In this document: positions 46,420-55,248 of the stretch, in pieces
Position numbering within the stretch: position 1 is the first letter of the stretch
How the letters are laid out: every line of letters begins with the position of its first letter
NCBI RefSeq assembly: GCF_000176035.2
Contig: NC_015675.1
Span: 434,001-498,000 of the forward strand
DNA: 64,000 nt
From: Mesorhizobium opportunistum WSM2075
GTDB lineage: Bacteria > Pseudomonadota > Alphaproteobacteria > Rhizobiales > Rhizobiaceae
Reading direction: 5' to 3'
Program-made: the position numbers and the translations under genes
The notes under the pieces: generated by a model
The model's input: only the letters and a program-made list of their open reading frames with translations
Told to the model about the DNA's origin: nothing
The model's database searches: none

Positions 46420-48490
46420 TCTTGTTCTCTCCCAGCACCAGCAGCGCGTCGGCGATCCAGGCGCCCTTGCCTTCGGCGCAGACGATCAGCGGGTTGATGT
46501 CGAGTTCCTCGATCTCGCCGGCATTCGTCTGCACGAAGGCGGCGATGCCCGCGATGGCGTCGATGGCTGCCTGGACATCGGCCTTCGGCCGGCCGCGATA
46601 GCCTTCGAGCAGCGGGAACAGCTTGAGGCCGCGCAGTGCGGCCTCAATGTCGTCGCGCGTTGCCGGCAGCATCAGCGTGACGCTGTCGCGCAGCAATTCG
46701 ACCAGCACGCCGCCGGTGCCCAACGTCATCACCGCACCGAACATCGGATCGCGGGTGAAGCCGACGATCAGTTCGGCGACGCCGTCGCGCACCATGCGCT
46801 CGACATAGAGCCCGGTGCCGAGCGGCAGCAGATCATGCGCCGCCGTGCTGACCGATTCCGCGTCCTTGAGGTTCAGCCTGACAGCGCCGACCTCGGACTT
46901 ATGGGTGACGCCCAGCGCCTTCAGGGCGACGGGAAAGCCGAGTGCCATCGACGAGATCACCGCCTCGACGGCATTGCCGGCACGCTCGCCCTTCGGCACC
47001 GGCAAGCCGGCCATGATCAGCCGCGCCTTGGCTTGCGCCTCGTCAGGCGTGACATGCTCGCCACCGGCGGCACCCGAGGCGGAGGTGTCGACCGGCTGCG
47101 CCTGCGGCTCGTGCCAGGCCCAGCCGATGAAGGCCGCCGCCTGGGCGGCGTCCATCGCCTCGGAAATGCCGAACAGCGGCACCATGCCCCGCGCCATCAG
47201 CTCGGCGGTGTATTCCTCAGGCAGGTTTTCCGGCAGCGAGGAGACGATGGCGCCGTGCGCCTTGTTGGTCTTCAGCGCCGATTCGAAGGCGCGCAGCGTC
47301 GCCCACCAGTCGGTGACCGAGCAGCGGTCCGGGCGCGGAAAGTCGAGCACCAGCATGTTGAGGTCGAAGCCGCCCGACACCATGGCGGTGAAGGTGGCCG
47401 TCATCGCCGGCTCGTTGTTCCAGATGAAAGTGTGGTAGTCGAGCGGGTTGGCGACCGCGACTAGCGGCCCGAGCGTCGATTTGACATGGGCGCGATGTCT
47501 GTCGGTGAGAACCGGGAAATTGACCCAGCGGCCTTCGGCGCTGTCGGCCATGACCGAGGCTTCGCCACCCGAACAGCTCATCGACGACAGGCGATAGCCG
47601 GGCAGCGGGCCGGTGATGTGCAGCAGCTTCAGCGCTTCGATGAAGGCTGGAATGGAATCGACACGAGCGATGCCGAGCCGCCTGAGGAAGGCGCCCGAGG
47701 CCGCGTCCGAGCCGGCGAGCGACGCGGTGTGCGAGACCGTCGCTTGCCGCGCCTGCTCGGAGCGGCCGACCTTCATGGCGATGATCGGCTTTTTCAGCTC
47801 GCGGGCACGCGCGGCCAGTCTTTCAAAGCCGGCTACCGAATCGAAGGCCTCGATGTGCAGGCCGAGCGATGTCACCCGCTCGTCCTCGATCAGGCCCAGC
47901 GCCATTTCGGACAGGCCGGTCTGCGCCTGGTTGCCGGCGGTCATCAGGAAGGCGATCGGCAGGCCGCGCTTCTGCATCGTCATGTTGATGGCGATGTTGG
48001 AGGACTGGGTGATGATGGCGACGCCTTTGCCGCCTTGTTCCAGCCGGATACCGCCATGCTGGTCGGGCCACAGCAGCGCGCCATCGGCATAATTGATCAG
48101 TCCGTAGCAATTCGGGCCGATGATCGGCATCTCGCCCGCCGCCGCCACCAGCTCTGCCTGCAGCCGCTCGCCATCGTCGTCATAGGCCTCGGTCTCGAGG
48201 AAGCCGGCGGCAAAGCAGACGGCGCCGCCGGCACCCCGCTCGGCCAGCGCCTTGACGACCTCGATGGTCAAATGCCGGTTGACGCCGACAAAGGCGGCAT
48301 CCGGCGCGCCGGGCAGATCCGCCACGGACCGATAGGCCTTGCGTCCGGCAACCTCGTCCTTGGCGGGGTGCACCGGCCAGATTTCGCCGGCAAAGCCCAT
48401 CTTGATCGATTGCGCCACGACGGCGGCGGCCTGCACGCCGCCGAACACGGCGATCGATTTCGGGCGTAAAAGGCGCTCAAGCTTATGCAT
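46412..48490 (-). CDS. NDP-forming acyl-CoA synthetase (acetate--CoA ligase family)
   Basis: 692-residue single-chain ligase with CoA-binding domain (residues ~5-100, ending before GPNCYGLINY), succinyl-CoA-ligase-like domains (SMSCSGGEASVMAD near 310) and a C-terminal ATP-grasp domain (FPVALKALGVTHKSEVGAVRL near 515). This is the fused alpha-beta architecture of ADP-forming acyl-CoA synthetases. In this operon it could charge gamma-butyrobetaine, crotonobetaine or carnitine with CoA, a role taken by the unrelated CaiC in E. coli. Starts three bases after the acyl-CoA dehydrogenase stop and overlaps caiD. Confidence 0.88.
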   Translation of the reverse strand: MHKLERLLRPKSIAVFGGVQAAAVVAQSIKMGFAGEIWPVHPAKDEVAGRKAYRSVADLPGAPDAAFVGVNRHLTIEVVKALAERGAGGAVCFAAGFLETEAYDDDGERLQAELVAAAGEMPIIGPNCYGLINYADGALLWPDQHGGIRLEQGGKGVAIITQSSNIAINMTMQKRGLPIAFLMTAGNQAQTGLSEMALGLIEDERVTSLGLHIEAFDSVAGFERLAARARELKKPIIAMKVGRSEQARQATVSHTASLAGSDAASGAFLRRLGIARVDSIPAFIEALKLLHITGPLPGYRLSSMSCSGGEASVMADSAEGRWVNFPVLTDRHRAHVKSTLGPLVAVANPLDYHTFIWNNEPAMTATFTAMVSGGFDLNMLVLDFPRPDRCSVTDWWATLRAFESALKTNKAHGAIVSSLPENLPEEYTAELMARGMVPLFGISEAMDAAQAAAFIGWAWHEPQAQPVDTSASGAAGGEHVTPDEAQAKARLIMAGLPVPKGERAGNAVEAVISSMALGFPVALKALGVTHKSEVGAVRLNLKDAESVSTAAHDLLPLGTGLYVERMVRDGVAELIVGFTRDPMFGAVMTLGTGGVLVELLRDSVTLMLPATRDDIEAALRGLKLFPLLEGYRGRPKADVQAAIDAIAGIAAFVQTNAGEIEELDINPLIVCAEGKGAWIADALLVLGENKNA

Positions 48491-48493
48491 ATG

Positions 48494-49657
48494 TCATGCC
48501 CCGAACGGGCGCAGCAGCGCCCGCGAAATGATGTGACGCTGGATTTCCGACGTGCCTTCCCAGATGCGTTCGACGCGGGCGTCACGCCAGATGCGTTCCA
48601 GCGGCAGGTCGTCCATCAACCCCATGCCGCCATGGATCTGGATGGCCTCGTCAGCGACGAAAGCGAGCATTTCGGTGGCCTTCAGCTTGGCCATGGCCAT
48701 GTCCTGGTCGGTGACTGTGCCTTGATCGTACTTCCAGCCGGCTTCGAACACCATCAGGTCGGCAGCCTTGAGTTCAGTCGCCATGTCGGCGAGCTTGAAC
48801 GACACGCCCTGGAACTTGCCGATCTGCTGGCCGAACTGCTGGCGCTGCGCGGAATATTCGATGGCATGGCCGAGCGCCCGCTCGGCGCGGCCGAGACAGG
48901 TGGCGCCGACCTGCAGGCGGGTGGCGCCGAGCCAGGAATTGGCGACGTCAAAGCCCTTGTGGACTTCGCCGAGGACCTGGCTTGCGGGCAGACGGCAATC
49001 GTCGAATTCGAGAATGGCGTTGGTGTAGCCGCGATGCGAGACGTTGCGGTAGCCATCGCGCACCGTGAAACCCTTGGTGCCCTTGTCGACGAAGAAGGCG
49101 GTGATCTTCTTGCGTTTGCCGCGCGCCGTTTCTTCCTCTCCCGAGGCCATGAAACAAATCGCGAAATCGGCAAGGTCGGCGTGGGAGATGAAATGCTTGG
49201 TGCCGTTCAGCACCCAGTCGTCACCATCCTGCACGGCGGTCGCCTTCATGCCGCGCAGGTCCGAGCCGGCGCCCGGCTCGGTCATCGCCAGGCAGTCCCA
49301 TTTCTCGCCACGGATGCAAGGGAACAGGTATTTTTCGCGTTGTTCGGGCGTGCCGGCGAGCAGGATGTTGGAGGGGCGCGCCACGCAGGTCCAGTGCAAC
49401 GCATAGTTGGCGCGGCCGAGCTCCTTCTCGTAGAGCAGCCAGGTCACCGTATCGAGGCCCGCGCCACCGACATCGGCGGGCATGTTGGCGGCATAAAGAC
49501 CGGCTTCGATCGCCTTGGCCTTGATCTCCTCGATCAGCTCGCGGCGCAGCACGCCGGTGCGTTCGACCTCGCGCTCATGCGGGTAAAGCTCGTTCTCGAC
49601 GAAAGCGCGCGTCGTCTCGACGATGAGCTTCTGTTCCTCCGACAGACCGAAATCCAT
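48494..49657 (-). CDS. Acyl-CoA dehydrogenase, probably acting on gamma-butyrobetainyl-CoA
   Basis: 387-residue FAD enzyme. MDFGLSEEQKLIVETTRAF opens the helical N-domain, AMTEPGAGSDLRGM and the substrate-binding loop follow, and the C-terminal IWEGTSEIQRHII carries the catalytic Glu region. It would form the 2,3 double bond of gamma-butyrobetainyl-CoA to give crotonobetainyl-CoA for CaiD, or act in reverse like CaiA. Electron transfer would be through ETF, which is not encoded here. It lies four bases after the carnitine dehydrogenase stop. Confidence 0.9.
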   Translation of the reverse strand: MDFGLSEEQKLIVETTRAFVENELYPHEREVERTGVLRRELIEEIKAKAIEAGLYAANMPADVGGAGLDTVTWLLYEKELGRANYALHWTCVARPSNILLAGTPEQREKYLFPCIRGEKWDCLAMTEPGAGSDLRGMKATAVQDGDDWVLNGTKHFISHADLADFAICFMASGEEETARGKRKKITAFFVDKGTKGFTVRDGYRNVSHRGYTNAILEFDDCRLPASQVLGEVHKGFDVANSWLGATRLQVGATCLGRAERALGHAIEYSAQRQQFGQQIGKFQGVSFKLADMATELKAADLMVFEAGWKYDQGTVTDQDMAMAKLKATEMLAFVADEAIQIHGGMGLMDDLPLERIWRDARVERIWEGTSEIQRHIISRALLRPFGA

Positions 49658-49661
49658 AACC

Positions 49662-50756
49662 TCAGCCCTTCTTCTTTTTCTTCGGCTTTTCCGCCTTCTT
49701 CACCGGCTTCGATGCCTTCGCCTTCTCGGCCGCCTTGGAGGCCGCCGGCTTCTTCGCCGCCAGCTTGGCCAGTTGCCTGGTATAGTCCTTGTGCAGCGCG
49801 CCTGCGCCCCAGCCCTTGCCCTTGTTCTGCTTCGACAACGCATCCATGATCGCGACCAGATTGTCGTCGCGGATCTTTTCCAGCTCGCGGATCGACAGGC
49901 CGTGGGCCTGGTCGTCCGATTGCGTGGCGATCAGGTCGACCAGTTCGTCGTTGAACTCCGGCACGTCCATCAGCTTGGTCCACGGCCATTTCAGGCAAGG
50001 CCCGAACTGCGCCATGAAGTGGCGCATGCCGGCCTCGCCGCCGGCAACGCGATAGACCTGGAACATGCCCATCTGCGCCCAGCGCAGGCCGAAGCCATAG
50101 CGCATGATGTCGTCGAGTTCCTCGACGGTGCAGATACCGTCCTTGATCAGCCACAGCGCCTCGCGCCATGCTGCTTCGAGCAGGCGGTCGCCGACGAAAG
50201 CTTCGATCTCCTTGCGGATGACGACAGGCTTCATGCCGATCGAGGCATAGATCTCCCTGGCGACCTCGATCGCCTCGGGAAAGGTCTGCTCGCCGCCGAC
50301 GATCTCGACCAGCGGCAGGAGGTAGACCGGGTTGAACGGGTGGCCGACGACCAACCGCTCCGGATGCTTCTTCATCGCAACCTGCATGTCGGTCGGCTTG
50401 ATGCCAGAGGTGGACGAGCCGACGATGGCGTTGGCCGGCGCATGGGTGTCGATCTCGGCCAGCACGCGGTGCTTGAGGTCGAGCCGTTCCGGCACGCTCT
50501 CCTGGATGAAATCGGCATCGGCGACCGCTTCGGCGATGGTCTTGGCGAAAGTCAGCTTGCCCTCTTTCGGCAGGCCGCCGGGAACCATCTGCTTGTAGGC
50601 GCGCCGCGCGCCCTTCATCACTTCCGAAACCTTGCGCGAAGCCTCGGGATCGGGGTCGAAGATCGACACGTCGATGCCGTTCAAGAGCAGGCGCGCCACC
50701 CAGCCGGCGCCGATGACACCGCCGCCGATGGCGGCTGCCTTGTTGACGATGCTCAT
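49662..50756 (-). CDS. lcdH: L-carnitine dehydrogenase with a Lys/Ala-rich C-terminal tail
   Basis: 364-residue NAD-dependent 3-hydroxyacyl-CoA-dehydrogenase-fold enzyme that oxidises L-carnitine to 3-dehydrocarnitine. IGGGVIGAGWVARLL at residues ~10-24 is the NAD site; VGHPFNPVYLLPLVEIVGG near 142 and the paired domain are typical of LcdH. The conserved enzyme ends near residue 321; the last ~40 residues are a low-complexity tail of Lys, Ala and Pro ending in KKKKKG. In some rhizobia the same enzyme is instead extended by a thioesterase domain; none is present. ATG 50756 overlaps the HD gene stop by four bases. Confidence 0.9.
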   Translation of the reverse strand: MSIVNKAAAIGGGVIGAGWVARLLLNGIDVSIFDPDPEASRKVSEVMKGARRAYKQMVPGGLPKEGKLTFAKTIAEAVADADFIQESVPERLDLKHRVLAEIDTHAPANAIVGSSTSGIKPTDMQVAMKKHPERLVVGHPFNPVYLLPLVEIVGGEQTFPEAIEVAREIYASIGMKPVVIRKEIEAFVGDRLLEAAWREALWLIKDGICTVEELDDIMRYGFGLRWAQMGMFQVYRVAGGEAGMRHFMAQFGPCLKWPWTKLMDVPEFNDELVDLIATQSDDQAHGLSIRELEKIRDDNLVAIMDALSKQNKGKGWGAGALHKDYTRQLAKLAAKKPAASKAAEKAKASKPVKKAEKPKKKKKG

Positions 50757-51382
50757 GCGGATGCTCCGGTTCTTGTCTTGGCTGTTTCGAGGTCGATGAG
50801 GGGCACGCGCTCGCCGGCGCGAATGACCGAGGGGTCGTAGGCCTTGCGGGCAAAGACCTCGAGCACGAAGGGCCGGAAAAACTCGATCGGCAGCGTGTCG
50901 TAGTCGGGGTCGAAGCTCGACTGGTCCCAGCGTTCGCAAAACTGGTCGCAATCGTCGAAATAGGCGTGGCCGGCGAAGCGGTCGCGGGCATGGCGATTGC
51001 CGCCCAGATGATGGGCATAATAGAGGCGCTGGAAATCGCCGTGCTTTTCCACCACCCACGTGCATTGCTCGCGCACGAAGGGCTTCAGGATCGAAGCGGC
51101 GTATTCATCGTGATTATAGGGCGCGTAGATGTCGCCGATGTCGTGCAGCACCGCGCAGGCGATCCAGTCGGTGTCGGCGCCGTCGCGCCAGGCGCGCGTC
51201 GCCGCCCGCAGCGAATGGCCGAGCCGGGTGATCTTGTAGCCGGACAGGCCCTCGTCGAGCTGAACCAGCGCGTCGAGCAGCCGCTCGCCGGTCTTGGCGG
51301 CGTAGTCGATCTCATGGGCGGTCAGGAACTCGTAATCGTCCCTGTCGCCATCCTTCATCGCGGTGAATTTGACGGTTGTCAT
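50753..51382 (-). CDS. HD-domain protein with a diiron-oxygenase-like ligand pattern, in the carnitine operon
   Basis: 209-residue soluble HD-domain protein. Candidate metal ligands are His56 (RLGHSLRAATR), His80-Asp81 (AVLHDIGD), His91 (YNHDEYAA), His114 (VEKHGDFQRLYY) and Asp153 (CERWDQSSFDP). This H...HD...H...H...D order is that of mixed-valent diiron HD oxygenases such as MIOX, PhnZ and TmpB, the last of which releases glycine betaine from a quaternary-ammonium phosphonate. Plain HD phosphohydrolases are the alternative. It lies between the BKACE and carnitine dehydrogenase genes, overlapping the latter by four bases, so a role in quaternary-amine breakdown is likely. The reaction is unknown. 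Confidence 0.8.
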   Translation of the reverse strand: MTTVKFTAMKDGDRDDYEFLTAHEIDYAAKTGERLLDALVQLDEGLSGYKITRLGHSLRAATRAWRDGADTDWIACAVLHDIGDIYAPYNHDEYAASILKPFVREQCTWVVEKHGDFQRLYYAHHLGGNRHARDRFAGHAYFDDCDQFCERWDQSSFDPDYDTLPIEFFRPFVLEVFARKAYDPSVIRAGERVPLIDLETAKTRTGASA

Positions 51383-51399
51383 GTTCGAGGCCCTCCAAG

Positions 51400-52317
51400 C
51401 TATGCCGCGATCGGTGCCCGCTTGGTCAGGTTCAGCTTCTTGCGCACTTCTTCCGGGCCAAGGATCCTGGCGCCGAGATTGGTGACGATGCTGGCGGCGC
51501 GCTCGACCAGTTGCGCGTTGGTGGCCAGCACGCCCTTGTCGAGCCAGAGATTGTCTTCCAGCCCGACGCGGACATTGCCGCCGGCCAGCACTGCCGCGGC
51601 GGCATAGGCCATCTGGTTGCGGCCGATGGCAAAGGCCGACCAATTCCAGGTCGACGGCACATTGTTGACCATGGCCATGAAGGTGTTGAGGTCGTCAGGC
51701 GCGCCCCACGGCACGCCCATGCAGAGCTGCACCAGCGCATCGGGGTTGAGCACCTTCTCCTCGACCAGTTGCTTGGCGAACCAGAGATGGCCGGTGTCGA
51801 AGGCCTCGATCTCAGGCTTGACGCCGAGCGCCGTCATCATGCCGCCCATGGCGCGCAGCATGCCGGGCGTGTTGGTCATGACGTAGTCTGCCTCGGCGAA
51901 GTTCATGGTGCCGCAATCCAGCGTGCAGATCTCCGGCAGGCACTGACGCACATGTTCCATGCGGTTGGTGGCGCCGCCCATGTCGGTGCCCTTTTCGTTG
52001 AGCGGCAGCGGCGCTTCGGGCGAGCCGAACACCATGTCGCCACCCATACCTGCGGTCAGGTTGAGCACGACATCGACATTGGCTTCGCGGATGCGCTCGG
52101 TGACTTCGCGGTAGAGATGCACGTCGCGCCTGGGCTTGCCGGTTTCGGGGTCGCGCACATGGCAGTGGACGATGGCAGCCCCTGCCTTGGCGGCATCGAT
52201 GGCCGAATCGGCGATCTGCTTGGGCGAGCGCGGCACATGCGGGCTGCGATCCTGCGAGCCGCCGGACCCGGTCACGGCACAGGTAATGAAGACCTCACGG
52301 TTCATCGCAAGCGGCAT
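51400..52317 (-). CDS. BKACE-family beta-keto acid cleavage enzyme, probable dehydrocarnitine cleavage
   Basis: 305-residue DUF849 (BKACE) TIM-barrel enzyme. The zinc ligands are in AIVHCHVRDPETGKP (near residue 50) and in the later region with GLEDNLWLDKGVLA near 255. BKACE enzymes use acetyl-CoA to split a beta-keto acid into acetoacetate and a new acyl-CoA. With carnitine dehydrogenase next door the substrate is most likely 3-dehydrocarnitine, giving betainyl-CoA. The start at 52317 follows GGGAGGAGAG; it is the first gene of the operon and divergent from the CdhR-like regulator. Confidence 0.92.
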   Translation of the reverse strand: MPLAMNREVFITCAVTGSGGSQDRSPHVPRSPKQIADSAIDAAKAGAAIVHCHVRDPETGKPRRDVHLYREVTERIREANVDVVLNLTAGMGGDMVFGSPEAPLPLNEKGTDMGGATNRMEHVRQCLPEICTLDCGTMNFAEADYVMTNTPGMLRAMGGMMTALGVKPEIEAFDTGHLWFAKQLVEEKVLNPDALVQLCMGVPWGAPDDLNTFMAMVNNVPSTWNWSAFAIGRNQMAYAAAAVLAGGNVRVGLEDNLWLDKGVLATNAQLVERAASIVTNLGARILGPEEVRKKLNLTKRAPIAA

Positions 52318-52394
52318 GGAACTCTCCTCCCATAGATACAGACCCCAACAATGCCCGACTTGCCGGAAACTGTTTTGCGTTTTACGAAGCTTCC
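52318..52394. promoter_or_regulatory. Divergent control region between the carnitine operon and its regulator
   Basis: This 77-base gap must hold the promoters for the leftward operon and the rightward regulator gene. It contains the ribosome site of the BKACE gene and a T-rich stretch CTGTTTTGCGTTTTACG near the regulator. No clear symmetric operator was found by eye. Confidence 0.5.
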
Positions 52395-53375
52395 ATGACC
52401 AAAAGCGAAAAACCGACGATCTTTCGCGCCGAGCGCTCGCCGCTCAAGGTGACGCTGCTGGTGTTTTCCGGCTCGTCGATCATGTGCGTGGCCTCGGCCG
52501 TCGATCCGCTGCGCGCCGCCAACCGCATCTCCGGCGAGACCCTGTTCGATTTCAAGCTGGTCTCGGTGACCGGCGAGGCTCCGGTCACCACATGCGGGCT
52601 GCCGGTGGCGGTCAGCGGGCGCTTCGACGCGGCCGCGCCAACCGACGTTCTCGTCGTCGTCGCCGGTTTCGGCACCCAGAATTATGCCACGACAGCGCTG
52701 CTGTCAGGGCTGCGGCGAGCGGCTCGCGCGGCCCGCGCATGCGGCGGCGTCGAGGCCGGCACCTGGCTGGTCGCCCGCGCCGGCCTTTTGGAGGGGCGCA
52801 GCGCCACCACCCACTGGGAAGACATGGAGGATTTCTCGTCGGCCTTTCCCGGCGTCGATGTCCGCCCGGACCGCTATGTCATCGACGGGCCGGTGTTCAC
52901 CTCGGGCGGCGCCTCGCCGACCTTCGACCTGATGCTGCATTTGATTCGCACGCGGCTCGGCATGGCGGTGGCGCTCGATGTCGCCAGCGTCTTCATCTAC
53001 GACCAGGCCCGTGCCGCGACCGACGCACAGCCATTGGTCTCGCTCGGCCGGCTCGACGGCTACGATCCGCGCCTGGCGCAGGCTATCCGGCTGATGGAAT
53101 CGCATGTCGACCAGCCGCTGACCATCGAAGCGGTGGCCAAGCGCGCCGGGGTGACGGCGCGCACGCTGGAAAGCATTTTTCGCAGATCGATCGGAGAGAC
53201 GCCGGGCGCCTATTATCTCAGGCTGCGGCTGGCTGCGGCGCGCCGGCTGGTGGTCGACACGCGGGTGGCCATGGCGGATATTGCCGGGCGGACAGGGTTC
53301 TCGTCCGCCGCGGCATTTTCCAGAGCGTTTTCAAGAGCTTTCGGCGAAGCACCGGTCAGGCTGCGCCGAGGATAG
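52395..53375 (+). CDS. CdhR-like transcriptional activator (GATase1-like plus AraC HTH)
   Basis: 326-residue GlxA-type regulator. The N-terminal DJ-1/PfpI-like domain spans residues ~15-190 (ACGGVEAGTWLVARAGLLEG and RYVIDGPVFTSGG are typical), and two AraC-type helix-turn-helix units fill the last 100 residues (TIEAVAKRAGVTARTLES and ADIAGRTGFSSAAAFSRAF). This is the architecture of CdhR, the carnitine-responsive activator of Pseudomonas, and the gene is divergent from a carnitine dehydrogenase operon, so it is the likely activator here. Ligand is inferred. Confidence 0.9.
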   Translation: MTKSEKPTIFRAERSPLKVTLLVFSGSSIMCVASAVDPLRAANRISGETLFDFKLVSVTGEAPVTTCGLPVAVSGRFDAAAPTDVLVVVAGFGTQNYATTALLSGLRRAARAARACGGVEAGTWLVARAGLLEGRSATTHWEDMEDFSSAFPGVDVRPDRYVIDGPVFTSGGASPTFDLMLHLIRTRLGMAVALDVASVFIYDQARAATDAQPLVSLGRLDGYDPRLAQAIRLMESHVDQPLTIEAVAKRAGVTARTLESIFRRSIGETPGAYYLRLRLAAARRLVVDTRVAMADIAGRTGFSSAAAFSRAFSRAFGEAPVRLRRG

Positions 53376-53391
53376 TTTCAGTTCGGGGAGA

Positions 53392-53595
53392 TTATGCGGC
53401 GTTCTGACGGTCGCCGCCAGCGTCGATCTGCGAGCGCATCTGTCTTGCCAGCCGGACCTCAAAACGGTTGCTGACGGCGCGATCCCATTGGTTCTTCACG
53501 TCGTCGGTCGGCCTCGGCAGCGCCATCAGCCGGTCGATGATCGATCCGGTCTCGCCGGATGCCAGTAGGGCGTCGATTTCGCGTTCGTGCTGCAT
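53392..53595 (-). CDS. Small hypothetical protein, 67 aa
   Basis: Short, charged, helix-rich soluble protein beginning MQHEREIDALLASGE. It has a strong AAGGAGG ribosome site nine to ten bases upstream of ATG 53595, which is the main reason for calling it. It converges with the CdhR-like gene, ending 16 bases from it. No motif recognised. Confidence 0.55.
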   Translation of the reverse strand: MQHEREIDALLASGETGSIIDRLMALPRPTDDVKNQWDRAVSNRFEVRLARQMRSQIDAGGDRQNAA

Positions 53596-53741
53596 ATCGG
53601 TTCGCCTCCTTCCTTTTCACCCGCCACAGGTCATTCTTATACGAGATACGTGACGGCAGTTTGAAGGCAAGAGCGAGGCCATTGAGCGGCGTCTGGGGGC
53701 AAAAGCTTGTCGACGGACGGGCGTTGGCGCAAGCCCGTTCC

Positions 53742-53771
53742 AGGGCGGCGGGAATGTTATCCAGCCGCCCT
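53742..53771 (-). terminator. Candidate terminator downstream of xylA
   Basis: AGGGCGGC (53742-53749) and GCCGCCCT (53764-53771) form an eight-base perfect stem with a 14-base loop, 27 bases after the xylA stop. No T-run follows on the minus strand, so it may be a protecting 3' hairpin only. Confidence 0.45.
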
Positions 53772-53798
53772 CAAGCAATACGAATCGGCCTAACGATC

Positions 53799-55124
53799 TC
53801 AGACGTAGCGGTTGACGATATTTTCCAGCAGTTCCTGGCGGCCGGAGCGCGGCTGCGGCTCAATCTTCTTCTTCACCACGCGCTCTGCGATATCCTCCAG
53901 CGTGCGCTCGCCCGACAGCATCGCCTTGGCCTCGGCACTGTTCCAGCCGGCATAGCGCTCGGCGAGCGGCGCGGACAGTGCCTTGTCCTCGACCATGCGG
54001 GCGGCGGCCTTCAGGCCGCGTGCGCAGGCGTCCATGCCGCCGATATGGCCGATCAGCAGATCCTGCGGGTCGAGCGACTGGCGGCGCAGCTTGGCATCGA
54101 AGTTGGTGCCGCCGGTCTTGAAGCCGCCGGCCTGCAGGACCTGATAATAGGCCAGCGCCATCTCCGGCACATTGTTGGGGAATTGGTCGGTGTCCCAGCC
54201 CGACTGGTAGTCGTTGCGGTTCATGTCGATCGAGCCGAACACGCCGAGCGCATTGGCCAGCGCCAGTTCGTGCTCGAAGGAATGGCCGGCCAGGATGGCA
54301 TGGCCCTGCTCGATGTTGAGCTTGACCTCCTTCTCCAGGCCGAACCGCTTGAGGAAGCCGTAAACGGTGGCGACGTCGTAATCGTACTGGTGCTTGGTCG
54401 GCTCCTGCGGCTTCGGCTCGATCAGGATGGTGCCCTTGAAGCCGATCTTGTGCTTGTAGTCGACGACGAGGCTGAGGAAACGGCCGGCCTGCTCCTGCTC
54501 GCGGGCAAGATCGGTGTTGAGCAGCGTCTCATAGCCTTCGCGGCCGCCCCACAGCACGTAGTTCTCGCCCTTCAGCCGCTTGGTGACGTCGATGCAGCTT
54601 TTCACCGTCGCCGCCGCGTAGGCGAACACATCCGGATCGGGATTGGTGGCGGCGCCCGACATGAAGCGGCGGTTGGAAAACAGGTTCGCCGTGCCCCACA
54701 AAAGCTTGACGCCGCTCTGCTTCATCTTGCCCGCGAAATAATCGGCGATTTCGTCCAGCCGGGCGGCGCTCTCGGAGAAATCCTTGCCCTCGGGCCGCAC
54801 ATCGGCGTCGTGGAAGCAGAAATAGGGCGCACCGAGCAGCGAGAACATCTCGAAGGCGACGTCCGCCTTCAGCTTGGCCAGTTCCATCGTGTCGACGCCA
54901 CCGGCCTTGGGGAACCACGGGCGGTCGAAAGTCTGGCCGCCGAACGGATCGCCGCCCGGCCAGGCGAAGGAATGCCAGTAGGCGACGGCGAAGCGCAAAT
55001 GGTCTTCCAGCCGCTTGCCCGCCACCACCTCATCAGGGTTGTAGAACCGATAGGCCAGCGGATTGGTCGAATCCGGTCCCTCGTATTTGATCTTCTGGAT
55101 GTCGCCGAAAAATCCGCTGCTCAT
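53799..55124 (-). CDS. xylA: Xylose isomerase
   Basis: 441-residue TIM-barrel isomerase converting D-xylose to D-xylulose, typical long (class II) form. It begins [33 protein letters not shown] is near residue 49; the catalytic His is in [13 protein letters not shown] (~102); and the metal-binding residues are in [17 protein letters not shown] (~232-248) and [19 protein letters not shown] (~292-310). xylB is the next gene in the same direction but is separated by a divergent small gene and a repeat element. Confidence 0.98.
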   Translation of the reverse strand: MSSGFFGDIQKIKYEGPDSTNPLAYRFYNPDEVVAGKRLEDHLRFAVAYWHSFAWPGGDPFGGQTFDRPWFPKAGGVDTMELAKLKADVAFEMFSLLGAPYFCFHDADVRPEGKDFSESAARLDEIADYFAGKMKQSGVKLLWGTANLFSNRRFMSGAATNPDPDVFAYAAATVKSCIDVTKRLKGENYVLWGGREGYETLLNTDLAREQEQAGRFLSLVVDYKHKIGFKGTILIEPKPQEPTKHQYDYDVATVYGFLKRFGLEKEVKLNIEQGHAILAGHSFEHELALANALGVFGSIDMNRNDYQSGWDTDQFPNNVPEMALAYYQVLQAGGFKTGGTNFDAKLRRQSLDPQDLLIGHIGGMDACARGLKAAARMVEDKALSAPLAERYAGWNSAEAKAMLSGERTLEDIAERVVKKKIEPQPRSGRQELLENIVNRYV

Positions 55125-55153
55125 GATTTCTGTCCTCTCTCGAATAGGTCTCG

Positions 55154-55173
55154 GGTAATTCGCCTTGATTACC
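55154..55173. promoter_or_regulatory. Candidate operator upstream of xylA
   Basis: GGTAAT (55154-55159) and ATTACC (55168-55173) form an inverted repeat with an eight-base spacer, 30-49 bases before the xylA start. A second similar element, GGCGTAATT, follows. It may bind a xylose regulator; none is encoded in the window. Confidence 0.4.
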
Positions 55174-55248
55174 TCAGGCGTAATTGGTTTCGGGTCCGCG
55201 GTGGTCGAAAAGGCTCATGTCAAAGCCGTCAAGCAAAGGAGACAGACC

